Part shown: positions 1 through 11,756 of the stretch, one piece after another
Layout: every line of letters begins with the position of its first letter
How positions within the stretch are numbered: position 1 is the first letter of the stretch
From: Thermothelomyces thermophilus ATCC 42464
Taxonomy: Eukaryota > Ascomycota > Sordariomycetes > Sordariales > Chaetomiaceae
Reading direction: 5' to 3'
Length of the DNA stretch: 64,000 nt
Assembly (NCBI RefSeq): GCF_000226095.1
Contig: NC_016474.1
Span: forward strand, 3,472,001-3,536,000
Notes under the pieces: model-generated
The model's input: only the letters and a program-made list of their open reading frames with translations
What the model was told of the DNA's origin: nothing
Databases searched by the model: none
Translations under genes and position numbers: made by a program

Positions 1-668
1 ATGCGGGAGGTGAAGTGAATCCCCAAGGCCTAGAGCGCCAGTGAGGGTCAGTTGCTCGTGAACAGGATCCCCAAGGTAGACCGGCACGCTGCGGCAGTCT
101 CGGGTTTGACCCTCCGGTTTCCGTCAACCGTTCCATCTACCACCGTGGCGTTTGGAGGATTGAAGTGAAAAGGGATGTTTCGTCGTCTCGATGGATGTTG
201 TTTTTTTTATCATTGTGTCGAGCCGAAAAACGAAACGTCTACTTTTTCAAAAAGTGTCTTGAGTTAAGTTTGAAGGTACGAGAGCAGGTTGAGCCCAGCC
301 TCGCTTGCTGCGAAGCGTCAACTCAAAGTTGAATGATGAAAAAAACATTTCCTCATCGCCCTCTGGACCGTCGTCCCTTTCTCGACTTTTATCTTTCCGG
401 TAAAGATAGACGGCAATGCATTTGCACTGCCACAACCGCTTTCGCCCACCCGCATCGCCAAACAAGCAATCCCCCTCCACAACCCCGCCGGAGATAGCTA
501 TTTTTAAGCATTGGACAAAGCCGATAAGGGCTCATTGGGACAGAGACATACGATACTTGACAATACAAAGGAGCTTTTGGTGGTTTGTGATGCTTCACAG
601 GGCCTCAGTCAACGAAGGGCAACTCGAGCGGTGCCGAGATTGGAGTATTTGACCGCGCACTCGAGTAA

Positions 669-700
669 GTATGTATGTACATACGTACATACATACATAC
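669..700. repeat. GTAT/ATAC tetranucleotide repeat, palindromic
   Basis: A run of GTAT units turns into ATAC units. GTATGTATGTAC, ATAC and GTACATACATAC form a perfect 12-bp inverted repeat with a 4-nt loop. A similar structure occurs at 1821-1862 and a shorter one near 5006-5030. Confidence 0.85.
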
Positions 701-1456
701 TGTACAGTACAGCACACATGACAAGGCAAGGGAAATCTGGAGGCAGGATGACGAGCCGTGGAAGAAGCTTGCCTGCCGTGTAACAATACTCTACGCTAGT
801 AGATGGCTTATCACGTCACGGAGGACACACGCAAAGCTGGCAGCTATCTTGCATGTGCCTCGACAGGGGGGGGGGAGCAGGTCAATTCACGCCTGCAATG
901 CCCTTGCCTAATCCTTGCCCTACACTAGATTGCTGGGCCGAGACTGCCTGGGCAGTTTTTAGAGGATTACTTTGGGGTGTCTCCTACTCTCCGTACAGCA
1001 CCCGAGACCTCGAAGTTCAAAGACTACAGACTCACTCGCCCAGCCTCCCGAGAAATGGGCCGGGAGGAGATAGATTCGAAACCATCTTGTCGCGTACGTG
1101 AACTCCGAGTTACCAATTTGTCTTGGATACCAAGGTCCAGAACCTTGGCCAAGCCAATATGGAGATATCGTGAGACCTAAGTAGCCGGGTCGAGATCTAT
1201 CTCGATCAAGATCAGCGCAAAAAGAAGTGAATAGCGGGAACTCTACGGATTACCCTGTACGCCTTCTCAGATGAGGGACAGACTTAAAGGGGGAGAGGGA
1301 AGTGCGTAACGTAAAACAGAAAGTCGCTGCTGCCTCACTCGTGTGGGCGAGTAACTTACAGCCTGAAAGGTAAGTATCCGAGACATGGGCGGGAAGAATC
1401 TCCGAGAGACGAATGAGCCGCAATATATTGGACTGACTTCGATGGACGACTGACCG

Positions 1457-1529
1457 GCCAGCCACCCAGCCAGCCAGCCACGCAGAAGAGGAAAAAAAAA
1501 AAGAAAGAAAGAAAGAAAGAAGGGGAAGG
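1457..1529. repeat. Simple repeats: CCAG units then GAAA units
   Basis: Tandem CCAG units (about 1457-1480) are followed by a purine tract of A9 and GAAA units (about 1491-1529). These are ordinary microsatellites with no coding evidence. Confidence 0.8.
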
Positions 1530-1820
1530 GATCGTACCTACAATAGAAAGTGAAATTTTTTTTGTGCTTTTGTTGAGTTGGCCCGGCGCCTTGCCTAGCG
1601 TCTGCCACAAACACTTGGCAAAAGCTTGTCTGGACAGACGAGGCAATTCGGAGTGACGCTCAGATCGAGCCGAGAAAAAAAAGTCATACATATTACGTGA
1701 TTACCAAGTGGACGCCAAGTCGCCGCCTACACTTGGGGGCAACAGTTGACCGGATGCCGGGCTGATTCCCGCGGCGATGGGCCAAGCCCAAGGGTGCACC
1801 GATCCTGCGACCTTGTATCG

Positions 1821-1862
1821 ATGTATATATGTATGTATGTATGTACATTCATACATACATAC
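1821..1862. repeat. GTAT/ATAC tetranucleotide hairpin
   Basis: GTATGTATGTATGT is followed by a short spacer and ATACATACATAC, giving a second inverted repeat of the type at 669-700. It could form a stem of about 12 bp. Confidence 0.8.
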
Positions 1863-4800
1863 CTTCAGACACACTACCTGTACACTTGCGTAGTTGATTA
1901 CGGTGTTCCGTGTAGTTACACTAGTGTAGTGGAATCCAGGGCTAAAGTCTGCTGCCGTTGCAGGCGAGCCGCGGATCTGCAAGACAATATTCGCCGGGGT
2001 TGTCGCCGAATTTCGACGAATACCTCGGCCACGTGTGGATGATATCGGACAATATCCTCGCCGGCTCTGTAGTGTGTCCTGTACTGTGTTGTAAGGTGTA
2101 CGGCTCACAGGAGTACATAACATCCATGCATACATACACACCACAACAACCACAACTTGTGTGCCCTTGGAAGCGAGGCCGGAAGACGGGGATCTGGGCG
2201 TCCCGGTGTTTGCCACACCGCAACCTGCCGTCCGGCCGTTCTGAACAAGGTGAAGTCTTGGCTGGACAAAGCCAGTTGTCATGAGTGAGCCTGCGGTTCG
2301 GAATCCGGTCCACCACCTTTGTCGCGAGTCGTGACTGCATGGCACTTGGCGGCCTTGGGAGGAACGAATACTTCGCAGGCCGCGGGCCGAAGCTGCGGTG
2401 AAACAGCCGGCCGTGGTCATGCCTGGCGGTGGTCTCTGGTGCTGGGCAAGGTCATGAAGCGCCTTGGCTGAGTACAAAAGAACCAAGGCTCACGCTTGGC
2501 CCAGAGGGCACAACGGCACAACGGCACCGCGGGAGAACGGCACCCGGCGCTGGTGGAGATTCCGAGAGTTGAGTCGTTTCCAAGACACCGCCAAGAACGG
2601 GTGTTGAATCCGTCGAACATGTCGAACTGGGGAAAAGAAAAAAAAGCGCCAAACCGGGCGGCGGCCGGCAGTTGGGACGAGTCCTGAGGACGGGAGCATT
2701 GGTGTGCTCCCAACTCGTTTCCCGTCTCGAGCTCTCGTCAACATTCGGTGGATTGTTCGCGTAACCGTGTGCGCGGCTTGCTTGACCAATAGCTAATTGG
2801 CTGCCGGGGAAGCGTGCGGCGCTGGCAATTGTGGCAGTCATTGGTGTGTGGTGTGGGATTGGACAAAACATCGAGGCAAGCTTCTGAAAAGCCCGACACG
2901 GGGACACATCTACCGTTGTGATGGGGGATGTAGTGTACTGTTACAGAGGAGAAAGCCGTGGGAAAATGCCTCACGGAGCTGATGACGAGAGCTGATCCGG
3001 CGGTGACCAGTTGCTGCTGCACGGCAAAAACCGCCTGGCATGTCTCGAGAGCTGCCGACTCCTTGACATCTTACACCACCTGGTATAGCCCGCATATGCT
3101 TTGCTGTGTTGCGTAACGATGCAATGCACTCTGCAGCAAGGGTGGAAAGGGTGGAGGAAGTCGAAAAGGGACGGGGAAAGGGAGGGGAGGGGAGAATGGC
3201 GCGCATGTTTCGTTGGTCAGTCGGGGCGCCAATTGAAGCAGTCAGCCCCCAGGTGAAGGCCTGCCATATCTGTGCCGCCGCTGCGCTGGGCAGGCCGGAG
3301 CGGCGCTTCGGCGGTCAGCCCGTGGCACCGTTATTCCTGCAGGGAGAGGGAACGGTGGCACCCTCTGGCTGCCACTGGGAAACGAGCGCGAGACCGATAC
3401 ACTAGATAGTGAGCAAATGCAGGGGACAAGGGGGGAAAGAGAACAATGAAAAATAAAAAGGGAAATCATCGAGGGCCTCTTCACCGCTCTCATCGACCTC
3501 CCGAAACTGAGAAGTTGACGGGTGACTTCGGAGTGTCCCCCCGTCCAAACACGGATGGGTCGCCGCAACATCAACAGCCGGGAGGCCGCCAACGCCGGGA
3601 CCGGGAAGGAGGGCGAGATGAAGCCAGGTGGAAACCCGTGTCGTGTACGGATTACACTAACCCGTACACGACAAAGACCCCGCCAGCCTTTGGCCAAGAA
3701 CTTCCGGTCGGCCTCTAAGTGGATACGATGCTGGAGTCCATCGGTGCAGAGAATGAATATATGTACTGCGTACTGCAAGCACTTCGTACGTAGGATGTAG
3801 CGTACATACTACAGTAGCTCCTGCATACGCGATTCGTGCCGTGTGTCGCAGCTCGGCCCTGGTGGGTTTGTCGCGGTGGTGATGGCCAATGCCCTGTTGT
3901 CCCATCCAGAAGTGTCGACGATCTTCTGGTGCGGTCTGTATGTCGCACTGCAGTTCGCTGCATCGTCCAGCGAGGCGATTGTGATGTAGTGGATGCCGCG
4001 GCCGGGGAGGGGATGAGATCAGAACCACCCTCGAAAACGCAGCTAGAACCTCCTGCACGCCAACAAACACGGGTTGCTGCGCGTTCAGGACAACTTGGCC
4101 TGACCGGATTACTATACACTCGGGTTATGATGGCCAAATAAAATATGTGGCGAAAGGCGCTGGCAGCTGGCATACTTGCAGTACAGCAGATGGGAAAAGA
4201 GAAGGAATCCGCAATTGGCCTTGGCAGGCTCAACCGCACCTCAGCCGCTTCCATTCGCGGACAAGCCCCCCAGGTTCGCAGTACGTAAGGAAAGTACGGA
4301 GCGTAGGTCAGGTCCCTAAGGTAAGAGCTGCGAGCTAAGTTGTGTATTACTAAGGCACTTTGGTGAGGTATGCATGTGCGTAGTAGGAAGGTCAGGTAGG
4401 TCCACAGCATTCGGTCGGTTGGGACCGTTTTTTGGAAGCTGATGCTGATTGACGAAACAGGCCTCGGGCTGCAGGATAACCAGAGCGAGACATCGAACTG
4501 CAGGCGAAATTGGGGCTGGCGGATCCTGCATGGGGGACGCATGGAATCTCGAGAATACCTTGCCCATTTCCTCAGGCACATTCCCTTCTAGGTGCGTGGC
4601 GTTACCTACCCGGTACTGTACAGTACGTTCCCGGTAACTGTTTCAGTACACTACGCGTTCGGTACGTGAGCAGGGCAGTTCCTTCAACTCCTAACTGGAA
4701 CCCACGGTGTACTGTCTCTAGTACCTTGACGTCTTTCGGTACTTGGACAGACATATCCGTACTTTCATTACGAGACTCTCGGACAAATGCTGCTGTTCTC

Positions 4801-4990
4801 ACCGTATCAGACAAGGTCGCGCTGTATGTACATACACTAATCCAAGATGCTGATCAGACTCGTTTGTCTCCGTGACTGCCACCTTGAGTTAGCAGGCGAC
4901 TGCAATGCCGGGGAGTTCTTTTTCCGTCGAGCGGTTGGTAGTGTTATCCACCGTCACATAAAGGCCCTAAGCCCTTTCAAGGGGAGGGGG

Positions 4991-6320
4991 GTTTCGTTGA
5001 TCGTCTATGTATGTATGTACAGTACATACTAATCCGTACCTGCCGTTGGTCGATTCCCTGCCCCGTTCTTGCCACTCACCGTTCTCTTGTGGTTCCCTTG
5101 TACTACTCTGTCACTTGGTATTTCCAAAGTACGGAGTACTTGAACCCTGAGTCGCCCGTCTCTTTCCGCCCCAACATTTGCTGACGTCTCGAGAACCTTC
5201 ACAATCCTGCCTCGGTTCCAACCCAGCCCTCGACCAGGTGCAGCAGTCCAGAGTTGCGGCCTCGAGGACGGTCGCCGTGGCTGTCCCGGGCCAACGGCTA
5301 GCGCCTCTTCCCTCTCCGGTTTCCACTTCCCACAGTCGCACCGACGCTTTTCACTGGCGCTTCTCCCGCCCGCAGCCCGGGTCACACACAAAAACCTGCG
5401 GCGGTGCTAGACTGCGCCCAAAGACTGGGTCTCCCCCACCGCCGTCTTCGTCATTTTTGTTCGCCTTACTCTTGGTGCCCCAGCACTCTTTGAAGAAGGC
5501 AAGGGAGCTTCTAAAACCCTGGCGGCTTGGTACTACCGTACTAGTAGACAGAGCAGTCAGCAAGCAGAGTCGAGCCGATCAACCGCGCCTAGCAATAACA
5601 ATAACTACCTACCTACCCAGCCCAGTGGCCCCCTTCCAAGTCGACAACAAGCACGGACAAGGAGACTAACGACGACCGCCTTGCGCACCATGTCGAGCCA
5701 CCGCCTGACCTCGCAGTCATCTGCCCTGAGCTGCCTTAACTAATAGCGGCGGGGATCTTCTAAGAAACTACTCGCTCCCACCTCTCGAGTGCCGAAGACG
5801 AATAGAAATCGAGACAGAACTAAAGACTAAGATACAGAAAAAGGAGGAATAACCCCCAATTCGCCTTCCCAACTTTACCCCCCCAAAAGCTCCACTAGCC
5901 CTCCACCCCACTTGGCTCACGCTCGACCGACGTCTGGATTTTCTCGCACCTTTATAATATTATAAGTCGGGGCTTTTTCCCAGCCGATCTTCCTCCCTTT
6001 CATCACAGGGGATCGAGATTCCATCAACAACTCGACGACTGCGGTTTTGCGATCGACAGGCGACAACAACCGGGCTTTGCCCACTCACCCACGGCGTTCC
6101 TCGCCGCCAAGCTCGCTGTTGCTTGCATAAGCGCAGTGACTTTTAGTTAACCCTCGGCTAGCTTGCATCGCCCAGCCGTTGCCTGCATTGCCCGCCCTCA
6201 GTGACCAACCCTTGCATCATCAGCACTACCGGACCTGCACTCGCTCTTCGGCACCTACAAAATCTTGCTCTCTCGGGTAGCCGCGTTTGCAAATCACTCG
6301 GCTCTGGCCCATCACCCGTC
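4991..6320 (+). promoter_or_regulatory. Promoter and long leader of the SAT4-like kinase gene
   Basis: This is the region directly upstream of the kinase start codon. It becomes pyrimidine-rich and ACC/CAACAA-rich towards 6300, as is usual for fungal leaders. An AT-rich TATA-like stretch, TTTATAATATTATAAG, lies at 5951-5966, followed by CT-rich sequence. One TACGGAGTA motif lies at 5130-5138. The transcription start cannot be fixed from sequence alone. Confidence 0.4.
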
Positions 6321-7856
6321 ATGGCTTCCTCTGGGCAGTCGGTGGCGTCCTCATCGCCCCGCACGTCGCCTCACATGTCGCCGCGCTCGTCACAGCCGCC
6401 ATCCATCAAGTCGGTCGAGGGCCCCGCCAAGTCGCCAAAAATAAACGGCCAGAACGGCGGCCCGGCGATCCCCGTCGGCGCCATCGAGCAGTCGCAAAAG
6501 CCTGCCGAGAAGGGCTCCATGAAGGACAGGCTAACCCGCATGTTCACGGCCCGAGACGCAGCCTCGCGTGCCGCGACCCCCGACAGCATTGGGAGTGCGC
6601 AGGCCAAGAAGCATCAGGATGCGGCCGCGACACCGGCCACGACGTCGCCACCTCCCACCAAGCCGGTCGGCGGCAAGGAAACGCACCTGCAGCGCTTCGT
6701 AATCAATCCAGACGTTCAGGGCGGCCATGAGCACCACTTGAAGTCCAGCCGTCGGCAGGAGAAGCTCACGGACCTGATCAAGAATTTTCTTGGCAGGAAA
6801 CCGGAGCATGCGCCCGAAAACGATCTCTCCTTGGTATCGAATTGGGTCGACAACCTGAGGAAAGAAAAAGAGGGCGCCGCGTCGGACAAGAAGCCGCCGG
6901 CGAATCCGTCGGCGACCTTGGTGGAGAAGTACGGCAAGTGCCAAGAGGTCGTGGGGCGGGGTGCCTTCGGCATTGTCAGGATATCCCACAAGAAGCTGGA
7001 TAACGGTCTGGGCGAGAAGCTATACGCCGTCAAGGAGTTCCGCCGGCGGCCCGAGGAGACGGAGAAGAAGTACAGCAAGCGGCTGACGGCCGAGTTCTGC
7101 ATCTCGTCGTCGCTCCGCCACCCTAACGTCATCCACACCCTCGACCTCCTCAAGGACTCCAAGGGCGACTACTGCGAGGTGATGGAGTTTTGTGCGGGCG
7201 GCGACCTGTACACGCTTGTCCTGTCGGCTGGCAAGCTCGAGGTGCAAGAGGCCGACTGCTTCTTCAAGCAGATGATGCGGGGTGTCGAGTACATGCACGA
7301 GATGGGCGTGGCTCACCGCGATCTCAAGCCCGAGAACCTGCTGCTGACAACGCACGGCGCGCTCAAGATTACCGATTTTGGCAACGGCGAGTGCTTCCGC
7401 ATGGCCTGGGAGAACGACGCCCACATGGTGTCTGGTCTCTGCGGCTCCGCTCCTTACATTGCCCCTGAAGAATACACCGCCAAGGAGTTCGACGCGCGTG
7501 CCGTCGACGTCTGGGCTTGCGGTGTCATTTACATGGCGATGCGGACGGGCCGCCACCTCTGGCGAGTCGCTCGCAAGGACGAGGACGAGTTCTATACGCG
7601 CTACCTCGAAGGGCGTCGGGACGAAGAGGGCTATGCCCCGATCGAGGCGCTGCACAGGGTGAGTGTTTCGGACAAACGAGGACTTGACGGGGAATCCGTT
7701 ACGGTATTGACCTTGAGACATCAGGCTCGCTGCAGAAACGTAATCTACTCAATACTAGACCCCAACCCGGCGCGGAGAATCACCGCCTCGCAAGTGCTCA
7801 AGTCCGAATGGGGCCGCGAGATACAACTTTGCAAAGCCGGCGAGGAGGGTCTCTAA
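6321..7856 (+). CDS. SAT4: SAT4/HAL4-type serine/threonine protein kinase
   Basis: Predicted 489-aa protein kinase of the fungal HAL4/SAT4/HAL5 family. In yeast these kinases stabilise plasma-membrane nutrient and potassium transporters and affect salt tolerance. Residues 1-200 are Ser/Pro/Ala-rich and probably disordered. The kinase domain runs from about 205 to 475: glycine loop VGRGAFGIV (211-219), ATP lysine K238 in YAVKEF, catalytic HRDLKPEN (332-339), DFG (352-354, as TDFGNGE) and APE (381-383), so all core residues are present. One intron of 66 bp (7659-7724, GTGAGT...CAG) is inferred; it is a multiple of three and stop-free, so unspliced RNA would add 22 residues just before the motif IYSILDPNPARRIT. 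The ATG at 6321 is chosen; the open frame extends upstream only from a GTG at 6201, which is unlikely in a eukaryote. The family call is strong, but which paralogue (SAT4, HAL5 or NPR1-like) is less certain. Confidence 0.88.
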   Translation: MASSGQSVASSSPRTSPHMSPRSSQPPSIKSVEGPAKSPKINGQNGGPAIPVGAIEQSQKPAEKGSMKDRLTRMFTARDAASRAATPDSIGSAQAKKHQDAAATPATTSPPPTKPVGGKETHLQRFVINPDVQGGHEHHLKSSRRQEKLTDLIKNFLGRKPEHAPENDLSLVSNWVDNLRKEKEGAASDKKPPANPSATLVEKYGKCQEVVGRGAFGIVRISHKKLDNGLGEKLYAVKEFRRRPEETEKKYSKRLTAEFCISSSLRHPNVIHTLDLLKDSKGDYCEVMEFCAGGDLYTLVLSAGKLEVQEADCFFKQMMRGVEYMHEMGVAHRDLKPENLLLTTHGALKITDFGNGECFRMAWENDAHMVSGLCGSAPYIAPEEYTAKEFDARAVDVWACGVIYMAMRTGRHLWRVARKDEDEFYTRYLEGRRDEEGYAPIEALHRVSVSDKRGLDGESVTVLTLRHQARCRNVIYSILDPNPARRITASQVLKSEWGREIQLCKAGEEGL

Positions 7857-10067
7857 CACGTGCTCCGTCAGGTGGCCGGGCGATGTGTACCTTGCCTGGA
7901 ACAGCATCGCCTACCGCCTGGCGGAACATGTCTTGAAGCATCTTGAAACTCCACCTCGCAGTCTCTGATCCTATAAAGACGAGCCCCTCACCTGGCTGAC
8001 TCTCCGTCCCATCCCCCTCCCATTATCCTCTCCTTAGGAACTCCAACCGAAGACAATCTTACGATGTGCCCCCTCCCCCCACCCCCGGCCTAACTAAGAA
8101 CGCAGCACCAACGCATGGCAGAGGCGATGATGGGGTCTATCAACGTATCACGACACGGAATGCCTCGGTTCGGGCTAGCATCGGAGTTTGGAGTACATCG
8201 TTTCTCCTTTTAATCATCTGCTTCTTTGGGCGGTCTCTGTCGTTCATCTTGTTGTCCAAATACTTCCCTTTCGTTCGTCGGGGGACGGTTGGCATCTTTG
8301 CCTCTGCGCTGGTCGGCATAGATACATTTTTTTAAAAGCATAACCATTCTACTTCGCTGTCCGTTTACTGCCTACTCATCCCCCAACCGTAAAACTCGCT
8401 TGGGTTGGGTTAGCCGGGCGGGCATCGAGCTGCTCTCAACCCCTTCGACGAGCGCTTAACATTGAGGACCCCCTTGCCTCTTACTCCCTCTTCGCCCTCG
8501 CCGCTCAGTTCCGCACTGCTTCTTCTCGTGTCGGATTTTATGTCAGACCTCTGAGATGCCACTGCAGCCAGCCCATACCTGGTAAGTTGTTTACTAGTAA
8601 TCCATGCCCTTGATGATTTTCCAACTCGGCATGAGTGAGTTAGGGTCCTCAGCCCCAGCGAGCTTCGGGCCCAAAGATTGGTCGGTTGGTCATATATTTA
8701 TGTTCCCTTCTCTTGGGTTTTCTTGGGGGTACGACCCCTGCCTGTATGCTACGCCTTGAGCATTAGCGGTTAGTGGTATTGCCGCTGATTATGGCCTCAC
8801 GCTCGGGTCCCCGGAAGGGAATGGGCGAGGAGGTGGTGGAATATGAGAGAAGTCATGCCAAAGGCTAAAAGGGTACCGGGAGGGATCTTGGACTCGGTAA
8901 CCCTAGATAGTGCCGACAACATGTTCTATAAAACGTCAAGCACGAGACCGGGTCGCAAATGCTTTGGCGCCCCAGTGCCGCTGTCGCACGTCTGGTTATA
9001 GGGGAGTCAGCGGTCATCAGGCGACCATCAACTTGTCAAAACCACACGCCATCTGGTTGAGTAGCGGACCTTATATACTGCTGCGAGAAGCTTGTAATAC
9101 CTCGCGGGAAAGTGGTGGTATATATATAAAGACATACAGATTAGAATCGAACCAGGTTCCTTTTCTGCTCGCCGTCGTCATCGTCCTCTCCTCGCTCCTC
9201 ACCTATAACTGATTTAGTTTCAAAAATCTCACAGAAGGCTGGCTCTTCAAACACACTCATACAACGCCGGGAACAGGCCGACGCAGTCCAGTGTCGGCCT
9301 ATCCCAACTGCCCGAAGCCTTTCTCTTCTCCTATGCCTCGTCAAGCTCGACCGGTAAACTCTGTCCCCTAACTAGCACAGTGCCGACAGCCATACTCGGT
9401 TTCCGCCTGCCAACCCCCTCTCCCAACTTCCGTCGTTTGCAAGACTTCTACCATGAAGCTTCCCGGAGAATATCAACGTGAATGATTGCGGATGAAACGA
9501 CATCTTCGGTCTCGTATGCTTCCCGGTTTACATGCCCTCCCAGTGGGGTATTAAAAGAAGAGGATCCCCCAATTGTCAAAGCTCTCGCCCAATCCATATC
9601 CAAAATCGCAACCGGAAAGTATGTCGAGGATCCGCAAAAAAAAGACGCAAGCGGGAAGTTAGGGCAGGCGGAGAACGGATATCAATGTAAACAATGAACG
9701 AAGCCACCCCTAGGTACTGAAGCACAGGTAGACGCGAGATTTCCCGCGCCTATTAGTTTCCTTTACGCCGCCAGAACCTTTCCGATATCAACCGACCAAA
9801 CCGACCAAGCCAACCCCTCCTTTTCCCCTTTCCTTCCTATCTGAACTTTGACATATCAAGGGAATAGATAAAAGGATAAATAGGAAAAAAAATGGGAACG
9901 TTTGAATACACCTGTTGGGGGTATTCACTCACACGGCCATGATATATAGGCACTTGCCTCCTTGTCACCGACCCGTACAAGCCGAAACCCTCCAGAAGAA
10001 AATAACTCCCCAAGATTCACTTTCCGGATTAAGAAGTCGGAAAGAAGGAGCCAGATACGCTTCAAGA
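7857..10067. other. Intergenic region between convergent genes
   Basis: 2.2 kb between the 3' ends of the kinase gene and the minus-strand gene at 10068. It presumably contains both 3' untranslated regions. Short open frames (for example 8066-8335 and 9482-9697) lack domains and coding-like base composition. I see no RNA gene or repeat. Confidence 0.45.
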
Positions 10068-11756
10068 TCAAGAATGAAGCAGATCCCAGGCCCTCGCACA
10101 TAAGCTCAAAAACTCCTCCTTCTTCGCCTCGAGAGTCTCGGGGCTGTCCCGTCCCTCGCCAAAGAAGGCCCTCCTCGGGGCTGACGCGGCACCAAACGGA
10201 AGCGGCATGGACTGCTGCTGCTGTTGCTGCGGCTGCGGCGGATGTGGAGCGGCCGGGGCCGGGCGTCCGCCGTTACCAAGCGGCGGGCTGCCGCCCTCTT
10301 CATACTCGGCACGTCTGCGCTTCATGGGGTTTGTGCCACTGCCGCTTGGGCCAGACCCGGGAGGCGGGGCTTGGTGGTTGTTGCTTAGGGTTCGGCTACT
10401 GGTTGTGGGGAGGGAGGGGTCAGCAAGATTTGGGGAGAGTCTGTGATGGCTCTGGTGGTTATGATGGTGATGATTGGATGGTGCATTGTGGGCAGTATTG
10501 ACATTGTGCTGGCTGTGCGGGTAGTCCCGGGATGCCTGAGTGTTCGGGGGGGACGGCGGCGTCGGGGGCTGGTGGCCGCCGTAGCGTACTAACTTTGGTA
10601 GGAGCTCAGGCCGGCCGCCGGCCAGCTCGACCTGCGCTTCTTCTGCCGACTTGTACTCGCGCGTGCGAGCGGGCTGCGGCTGGGCCGGGGGATGGTGTGG
10701 GGAAGGTAGTGGCGCACGGTTCTGACCGGCGAAGAGCGCGTGGCCGCTAGACTCGGGGTGGCCCGAGAGATTCTGGCCGAAAACGTCGGCAATTGGTGGG
10801 AGGCGGTTGTTGGTCTGATTGGCAGGTACGTGGTGGATGTGCGACATGCTGGCGAGGTTGGAGGGCTGGTTGGTGACGTGCCGCGTCAGCGGGTGTGGAT
10901 TGTGTCTCCCCGTGAACGTCTGGCCCAGAGGCGCCGACTGGATGACCCTCTCATTGGCGAACTGTTCGTGCGATGGAGCAACGATGCTTAGGCCCGGAGG
11001 CGGGCCGCGCTTGCGGGCGAGGCCTGGCGTCTTCGCGGCAAAATGACTCGACTCCTTGTCCTTATCGGAGTTGTCCCCCATCTTCGCCGATTGTTGTTGG
11101 AGTCTTGCCTCGATGATCTGTCTTTGATGCTCCCTGACGGTCATGCTGCGGTTTAGCTGTTCTTGCTCGGCCGCATCTTTGGGTACGAAACCGGGCGAGA
11201 GACAGGCGAGGCCGACTTCTTGAATCGCCAGGCCATCTCGTGCGGTCATGGGCCGACCCGTGGCGGGAGACACGATGCTGGTGTTCTTGGAGAGGTCCAG
11301 CTTCCTAGGCCGGTGCCTGGCGGCTTGCAAGCCGGGCGAGCTGGGCTCCTTCTTAACGACAATTTTGGGTCCGCTGGCATTTCGAGACCTGTGCGTCGGG
11401 AAACAAGAGTGCGTTAGTAATGCGGGCCGGGTGCACAAAACGCGAGGTGCAGACTATATTCGGGGTTTTGCTTACGCGCTGGGCGGAGAGGATCTCTGCG
11501 TGGTAGCTGCACCAGGAGTGGCAGCACCAGCAGCAGCACTAGCAGTCGAACCCTTAGGGCTGCCGCTGCTGGATCGCGTTGGTGGTGCAGATGCGTTGTT
11601 CGCGGCGGCTGCAGATGCTGGTGGAGGAGGTGGAGGGGCGGCTCCTGTCCTCTGAGCGCTGGGCGAAGTCGAAGTCGGGGGAGGGAGGTCAGAGCCGTAA
11701 GACGACGGCCTGTCGTGAGGAGCAGGCGAAACAGCCATTGCAATCGCGGTGCTCAT
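10068..11756 (-). CDS. Low-complexity fungal protein of unknown function
   Basis: Predicted 533-aa protein I do not recognise. Two exons: 11756-11476 and 11388-10068, separated by an 87-bp intron (GTAAGC...CACAG) that joins in frame. The start MSTAIAMAV at 11756 is the first ATG of the frame; the open frame upstream of it begins only from TTG. Residues 1-94 are Pro/Ser/Ala-rich. A more conserved-looking block follows: KIVVKKEPSSPG, then a basic RHRPRKLDLSKNT stretch, then a helical segment (ARDGLAIQEVGLACLSPGFV through QRQIIEARLQQQ). The middle is His/Asn/Pro-rich, with a KRRR-type basic patch (possible nuclear signal) and a Gln run near the C terminus. The last 25 residues (ETLEAKKEEFLSLCARAWDL) look like a folded amphipathic helix. 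It is probably a nuclear or regulatory factor, but that is inference from composition. The 3' end faces the kinase gene. Confidence 0.7.

Larger units (their letters stand above)
1..4990. other. Intergenic region, no supportable gene
   Basis: About 5 kb without a gene I can support. Open frames are present on both strands (the longest about 260 codons, minus strand, 1701-2486), but they show no recognisable domain, run through tetranucleotide repeats and have no convincing splice structure. The region holds GTAT/ATAC repeats, a CCAG/GAAA simple-repeat patch and many copies of short motifs related to TACGGAGTA. It may contain an unrecognised non-coding RNA or the far promoter of the downstream kinase. 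Confidence 0.5.

Noticed and set aside
1701-2486. 261-codon minus-strand open frame
   Set aside because: No domain, runs through ATAC/GTAT repeats, and the opposite strand is equally open; composition does not look coding.
6201-6320. N-terminal extension of the kinase from 6201
   Set aside because: The frame is open but begins at GTG; the first ATG is 6321, where Ser/Pro-rich sequence typical of the family begins.
9135-9160. tRNA-like T-loop word (GGTTCGATTC on the minus strand)
   Set aside because: The flanking bases do not form a T stem or acceptor stem, and no D or anticodon arm is found at the right distance.
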